From contig JAGMDE010000040.1 of assembly GCA_023128855.1 (NCBI GenBank), forward strand, positions 1 through 16,484: DNA of 16,484 bases, given 5' to 3'. The DNA is from Thermoplasmatales archaeon. GTDB taxonomy: Archaea > Thermoplasmatota > E2 > DHVEG-1. The notes under the pieces are model-generated. The model saw nothing but the letters and a program-made list of their open reading frames with translations. It was not told where the DNA came from and did not search any database. Shown piece by piece: positions 13,469-16,484 of the stretch (positions within the stretch are counted from its first letter, which is position 1; each line of letters opens with the position of its first letter). Made by a program: the position numbers and the translations under genes.

Positions 13469-15277
13469 ATGACAAAATATAATGTTTTTAGGAAAGGATT
13501 GGTAATAGGAATAATAATATTGTTTGTTGGAGCAAGTGTAGTACCAAGTATAAGTGGAAATGTTGAAGGAAAAAATAAAACAAACATAGATGTTGATTCA
13601 GCCTTTAATGAATATATAAAAAAAGAATTTTTCACAAATAATAATATTAATAACGAGAAAATTGAAAGATATACAGATACTCAACCAACGATCTTTAATG
13701 GAGATAACTCTAAAGGATGGAGTATAACTGAGGTGGTTAGCACAGAAAGCACACACTGGAGTTGGCAACCTTCGTTGATGGTTGACAGTGGCGGTGTGGT
13801 GCATATCGCTTGGATGGATTATACGGATTATGGTGGATCTGGCCAGGATTGGGATATTTTTTATAAGTACAAAAACGGTGGTGGTAGTTGGAGTGCAACT
13901 GAGGTGGTTAGCACAGAAAGCACAGAAGATAGTTTTCGTCCTTCGTTGATGGTTGACAGTTCTGATGTGGTGCATGTCGCTTGGATGGATTATACAGATT
14001 ATGGTGGATCTGACAGCGACGTTGATATTTTTTATAAGTACAAAAACAGTGGTGGTAGCTGGAGTACAACTGAGGTGGTTAGCACAGAAAGCACAGAAGA
14101 TAGTTATCGTCCTTCGTTGATGGTTGACACCGGTGGCAATGTGCATGTCGCTTGGTTTGATGAAACGGATTATGGTGGATCTGGAAGCGACGTTGATGTT
14201 TTTTATAAGTACAAAAACGGTGGTGGTAGCTGGAGTACAACTGAGGTGGTTAGCACAGAAAGCACAGAAGATAGTTATCGTCCTTCGTTGATGGTTGACA
14301 GTGGCGGTGTGGTGCATGTCGCTTGGTTTGATGAAACGGATTATGGTGGATCTGGAAGCGACCAGGATGTTTTTTACAAGTACAAAAACGGTGGTGGTAG
14401 CTGGAGTGCAACCGAGGTGGTCACCACGGAAAGCGCAGATGATAGTGGGTATCCTTCGTTAACGGTTGACAGTTCCGATGTGGTGCATGTCACCTGGCAA
14501 GATCATACAGAGTATGGTGGAGCTGGCTGGGACTGGGATATTTTTTATAAATACAAAAATGGTGGTAGTTGGAGTGCAGCTGAAGTGGTCAGCTCGGAAA
14601 GCGGATACCTGAGTGAGTTTCCTTCATTGATGGTTGACAGTAGCAACATGGTGCATGTAACCTGGAAGGATAAAACGAATTATCAAGGATGTGGCATCGA
14701 CAATGATATTTTATACAAGTACAAAAATGGTGGTAGTTGGAGTGCAGCTGAGGTGGTTAGCACAGAAAGCACAAATCATAGTTGGTATCCTTCGTTATGG
14801 GTTGACAGTGGTGGTGTGGTGCATGTCGCCTGGCATGATTTCACTGATTATAGTGGATCTGGCAGCGAGGGGGATATTTTCTATAAGTTTAAAAGCAGTG
14901 GGAATCAACCACCAAATAAACCAGATATTAACGGCCCAACAAGTGGAAAAACAGGTACATCTTATGATTATACATTCACATCCATAGACCAAGATGAGGA
15001 TATTGTCCAGTTCTTTATTGACTGGGGAGATGGTGATACAGAATGGACTGAATTTACTGCATCTGGTACATCAATTACCAGGAGTCATACTTGGACTGAA
15101 AAAAGTACATATGAAATCAAAGCAAAAGCTAGAGATACAGATGATTATGAAAGTGATTGGGGGAAACTATCTGTTAGTATGCCAAGAAATAAACTTTTTA
15201 TTTACACATTATTTATGAGGTTTTTAGAACGATTCCCAAATGCTTTTCCGATACTACGGCACCTACTTGGACTATAA
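13469..15277 (+). CDS. Secreted seven-repeat beta-propeller / PKD protein with tail
   Basis: 602 residues; the ATG lies 10 bases after GGGAGG. Residues 1-29 are a type I signal peptide (VFRKGLVIGIIILFVGAS). A polar linker leads to seven tandem repeats of 56-57 residues from residue 84 to about 478. Each has the pattern WS-TEVVSTEST-PSLMVD-VVHVAW-D-TDYGG-D-FYKYKN-GGS. Seven matching units are what a closed seven-bladed propeller needs, and the central VHVxW strand resembles BNR/sialidase-like propellers. The Asp-box is not evident, so glycosidase activity is not supported. One PKD domain follows (from about 479, NQPPNKP, DWGDGDTEW). The tail (571-602) has MPRNK, ERFPNAFPILR and a short HLLGL end. 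Units two to four are nearly identical in DNA. The gene has its own terminator. Confidence 0.9.
   Translation: MTKYNVFRKGLVIGIIILFVGASVVPSISGNVEGKNKTNIDVDSAFNEYIKKEFFTNNNINNEKIERYTDTQPTIFNGDNSKGWSITEVVSTESTHWSWQPSLMVDSGGVVHIAWMDYTDYGGSGQDWDIFYKYKNGGGSWSATEVVSTESTEDSFRPSLMVDSSDVVHVAWMDYTDYGGSDSDVDIFYKYKNSGGSWSTTEVVSTESTEDSYRPSLMVDTGGNVHVAWFDETDYGGSGSDVDVFYKYKNGGGSWSTTEVVSTESTEDSYRPSLMVDSGGVVHVAWFDETDYGGSGSDQDVFYKYKNGGGSWSATEVVTTESADDSGYPSLTVDSSDVVHVTWQDHTEYGGAGWDWDIFYKYKNGGSWSAAEVVSSESGYLSEFPSLMVDSSNMVHVTWKDKTNYQGCGIDNDILYKYKNGGSWSAAEVVSTESTNHSWYPSLWVDSGGVVHVAWHDFTDYSGSGSEGDIFYKFKSSGNQPPNKPDINGPTSGKTGTSYDYTFTSIDQDEDIVQFFIDWGDGDTEWTEFTASGTSITRSHTWTEKSTYEIKAKARDTDDYESDWGKLSVSMPRNKLFIYTLFMRFLERFPNAFPILRHLLGL
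13718..14903 (+). repeat. Seven tandem 171/168-base repeats
   Basis: Units start at 13718, 13889, 14060, 14231, 14402, 14570 and 14738. The first four periods are exactly 171 bases, then two of 168 where one Gly codon of GGGS is lost. Units 2-4 are most alike; units 5-7 and the insert region of each (after YGG) diverge most. The pattern indicates expansion by unequal recombination. Confidence 0.92.
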
Positions 15278-15286
15278 AATAGTCCA

Positions 15287-15305
15287 TCTCTTTTTTTCTT
15301 TTTTA
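15287..15305 (+). terminator. T-rich terminator of the 13469 gene
   Basis: ATCTC, T7, C, T6 about 10 bases after the stop codon. The preceding GTCCATCTCT is nearly repeated after orphan tail 2. Confidence 0.6.
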
Positions 15306-15337
15306 GATTCAACTATCAAAAACCTCCAAAAAAATGT

Positions 15338-15350
15338 TAATATTTAAACA
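15338..15350 (+). promoter_or_regulatory. TATA region of the small zinc-ribbon gene
   Basis: AATATTTAAACA lies about 30 bases before the ATG at 15378 with no ribosome-binding site between, fitting a leaderless transcript. Confidence 0.5.
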
Positions 15351-15377
15351 TAGATTATTTGGAATAAATGGTGTATT

Positions 15378-15539
15378 ATGGAAATTCGTGCTTGTCCAAG
15401 TTGTGGTAGTAAAAATATTTTTAGCTATCTCTCTGTAATCGGTATGAATTACCTTTGTAAAGATTGTGGATTTCAGGGCGATCCTTTTATTTTTGATTCT
15501 GAGGAGGATTATCAGGTGTTTCTTGATGAGTTGAAATAA
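15378..15539 (+). CDS. Small zinc-ribbon protein
   Basis: 53 residues: MEIRACPSCGSKNI, a short hydrophobic stretch, YLCKDCGFQGDP and an acidic C-terminus (DSEEDYQVFLDELK). Two CxxC pairs (C6, C9, C27, C30) make a complete zinc ribbon, typical of very small archaeal proteins thought to act in nucleic-acid or protein contacts; the specific function is unknown. The promoter geometry suggests a leaderless mRNA. There is no membrane segment or signal peptide. It has no T-rich terminator of its own: the next one (15706) lies beyond an orphan secretion tail. The arrangement before Alba is not operon-like, because Alba has its own promoter. Confidence 0.8.
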   Translation: MEIRACPSCGSKNIFSYLSVIGMNYLCKDCGFQGDPFIFDSEEDYQVFLDELK

Positions 15540-15590
15540 CAGTAAACGGATTTACAATTTTATTTTTCGTTTTAATATCTGATTAATAAA

Positions 15591-15701
15591 CCAAACAAAG
15601 CAGTTAGTCATCCATTGTTCCTGCGACTGTTTGAACGATTTCCAAATGCATTCCCAATACTACAATTGTTGTTACAGCGATTAGGACTGCAATTAGAGTA
15701 G
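15591..15701 (+). pseudogene. Orphan 3' module 2: secretion tail without a gene
   Basis: 36 codons and a stop, with no start. They read PNKAVSHPLFLRLFERFPNA, then FPILQ and LLLQRLGLQ followed by LE and TAG. In the other genes the stop follows GLQ; here TAA has become TTA, extending the frame by two codons. PNKA is a decayed PRNKA. An in-frame stop lies about 18 bases upstream. No PKD domain precedes it. It lies between the small zinc-ribbon gene and a T-rich terminator. Confidence 0.75.
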
Positions 15702-15705
15702 CCCA

Positions 15706-15733
15706 TCTCTTTTTTTATTTTTAGTTTTTTTTA
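15706..15733 (+). terminator. T-rich terminator after orphan tail 2
   Basis: ATCTC, T7, A, T5, then T8. It probably also ends the zinc-ribbon transcript. Confidence 0.55.
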
Positions 15734-15751
15734 TCTTTCACAAGTAGAAAC

Positions 15752-15785
15752 AGGATAAAAGTTTAAATCCTATTATTATATTATA
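15752..15785 (+). promoter_or_regulatory. Promoter of Alba
   Basis: Carries the same 18 bases as 5863-5880 (AGGATAAAAGTTTAAATC) and the following TATTATTATATTA. It holds a BRE/TATA candidate about 55-60 bases before the ATG. Sharing a promoter with an abundant chromatin protein suggests the 5932 surface protein is also strongly expressed. Confidence 0.55.
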
Positions 15786-15804
15786 ATTTTACCAATTTTA
15801 TATT

Positions 15805-15812
15805 GGTGGAGG
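15805..15812 (+). promoter_or_regulatory. Ribosome-binding site that sets the Alba start
   Basis: GGTGGAGG lies 8 bases before the ATG at 15821. The in-frame TTG at 15803 lies before this site and can be dismissed as a start. Confidence 0.65.
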
Positions 15813-15820
15813 AAAAAATT

Positions 15821-16135
15821 ATGGCAGAAAAAACAACAGAAGAAAGAAAAGATGAAAACACTATATATGTTGGAAACAAACCACCAATGAGCTACGTACT
15901 CGCAGTAGTAACACAGCTTAATACTAATGATTCGGATGAGGCTATCATAAAAGCGAGAGGCAGAGCAATAAGCAGAGCAGTAGATGCAGCAGAGATAACA
16001 AGAAACAGGTTTGTTACAGATGCAAAAGTAAAGGACATAAAAATTGGTACCGAGACCATCACCAATGAAGACGGCAGAACCTCTAATGTATCTTCGATTG
16101 AAATATGCTTAACAACTAAAAATAAGAGTAAATAG
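15821..16135 (+). CDS. albA: Alba, archaeal DNA/RNA-binding chromatin protein
   Basis: 104 residues from the ATG behind GGTGGAGG. After an acidic and polar N-terminus of about 15 residues, it matches Alba throughout: IYVGNKPPMSYVLAVVTQLN, then KARGRAISRAVDAAEITRNR, DIKIGTETITNEDGRTSNVS and SIEICLTTK. The Lys of GNKPPMSYV corresponds to the acetylatable Lys16 region of the Sulfolobus protein, and the RGRAISRAVD helix is the conserved dimer and nucleic-acid face. Alba dimers coat DNA and also bind RNA. Length is normal. It has its own strong promoter. Downstream there is no immediate terminator; an orphan tail fragment comes first. Identification is secure. Confidence 0.95.
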   Translation: MAEKTTEERKDENTIYVGNKPPMSYVLAVVTQLNTNDSDEAIIKARGRAISRAVDAAEITRNRFVTDAKVKDIKIGTETITNEDGRTSNVSSIEICLTTKNKSK

Positions 16136-16194
16136 TTAAAACGATAAGCCCATAGGATGAACTCTAAATCTAGTTTTTTGTGAGCTCCTTGTAG

Positions 16195-16242
16195 CGATTC
16201 CCTAATGCATTCCCAATGCTCAGATATATACTTGGACTATAG
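16195..16242 (+). pseudogene. Orphan 3' module 3: short tail fragment
   Basis: RFPNAFPMLRYILGL and TAG, the core and end of the LLGL-type tail. The codon before it is TAG where the family has GAA (Glu), and the preceding TTTTTTGTGAGCTCCTTG is only faintly like the normal LLRFLE region. It lies 60 bases after the Alba stop codon and just before a T-rich tract. It is the most decayed of the three orphan tails. Confidence 0.65.
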
Positions 16243-16252
16243 GGCAGTATAA

Positions 16253-16263
16253 TTTTCTTTTTT
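16253..16263 (+). terminator. T-rich terminator after orphan tail 3
   Basis: T4, C, T6; the first T-rich tract downstream of Alba. Confidence 0.45.
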
Positions 16264-16342
16264 CAATTCTTACCTTTATATTTAGAAACAGCTTTTTTAT
16301 AATATAATAACATTATAGATACACAGATTATGGGGGAGTTAT

Positions 16343-16484
16343 ATGAATAATCTAACCACTGGAATTAACAAAAATAAGATTTTATTAATAATACTAACAA
16401 TAATGATGATTACTACATCCTTTGCTAGCGGAATAAACATAGAACAGAGAATACAAGACGATGAATTTAAAAATCCTGCTATTG
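16343..16484 (+). CDS. N-terminus of a secreted protein (runs off the window)
   Basis: 47 codons visible, starting with an ATG 5 bases after GGGGGAG. The sequence has a short polar start (NNLTTGINKNK), a hydrophobic core (ILLIILTIMMITTSFASG) and then a polar segment (NIEQRIQDDEFKNP). This is a signal peptide, probably cut after SFASG or nearby, but it is neither of the two leader types used elsewhere here. The body is not visible, so no function can be given. An AT-rich promoter region (TTATAATATAATAACATTAT) lies upstream near 16297. Confidence 0.75.
   Translation, partial: MNNLTTGINKNKILLIILTIMMITTSFASGINIEQRIQDDEFKNPAI

Noticed and set aside
13598..14317. Minus-strand open frame of 239 codons
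   Set aside because: It lies antisense to the tandem propeller repeats and repeats with the same period, so it is a shadow of that gene. It has no start signals.
13719..14903. Sialidase or glycosidase activity for the seven-repeat protein
   Set aside because: The propeller pattern is only broadly BNR-like; Asp-box motifs and catalytic residues are not evident.
15803..15820. TTG start for Alba
   Set aside because: It precedes the GGTGGAGG site. The ATG at 15821 gives the normal Alba length.

Overview
The window is AT-rich archaeal DNA. Evidence for Archaea: an intact Alba chromatin protein near the right end, TATA-like boxes 25-35 bases upstream of two apparently leaderless genes, strong GGGAGG ribosome-binding sites, and T-rich terminators. 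A solitary repeat closely resembles a methanogen CRISPR repeat. The secreted protein style (NosD-type beta-helices, PKD domains, FG-GAP repeats) suits an uncultured Thermoplasmatota or other euryarchaeal lineage; this placement is inference.

Layout. (1) 1-3024: the 3' part of a secreted FG-GAP/PKD protein, then a secreted beta-helix protein. (2) 3060-5930: a region of different character, with a zinc-ribbon membrane protein, several stem-closed inverted repeats, a broken TrmB-like regulator and a B12-type radical SAM enzyme. The regulator and radical SAM gene lie between two direct copies of a composite repeat (a tRNA 3' end fused to a CRISPR-like repeat). (3) 5932-15277: five large secreted genes in one direction, each with a signal peptide, a repetitive beta-rich body, usually one PKD domain, and a shared C-terminal tail of about 30-36 residues. 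(4) 15378-16484: a tiny zinc-ribbon protein, Alba, and the start of another secreted protein.

The main story is modular surface proteins. Two interchangeable signal-peptide types (I: FRKGLVIGIIILFVGA; II: IVLKDAGVLLIV) are joined to unrelated bodies. The bodies end in one tail family, with core FPN-FPILR and ends LLLQRLGLQ, LLQRFLRL or LLGL. The tail matches no C-terminal sorting signal I know (LPXTG, PGF-, PEF-CTERM) and is a candidate new sorting or anchoring signal. Three further tails have no intact gene attached. Each lies between a stop codon (beta-helix gene, zinc ribbon, Alba) and the next T-rich terminator. A near-identical 120-base promoter region drives one gene of each signal-peptide type, and one gene changes codon style abruptly in mid-body. 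Together these suggest a locus that reassembles surface proteins by recombination at module borders. No enzyme that would process the tail is visible here.
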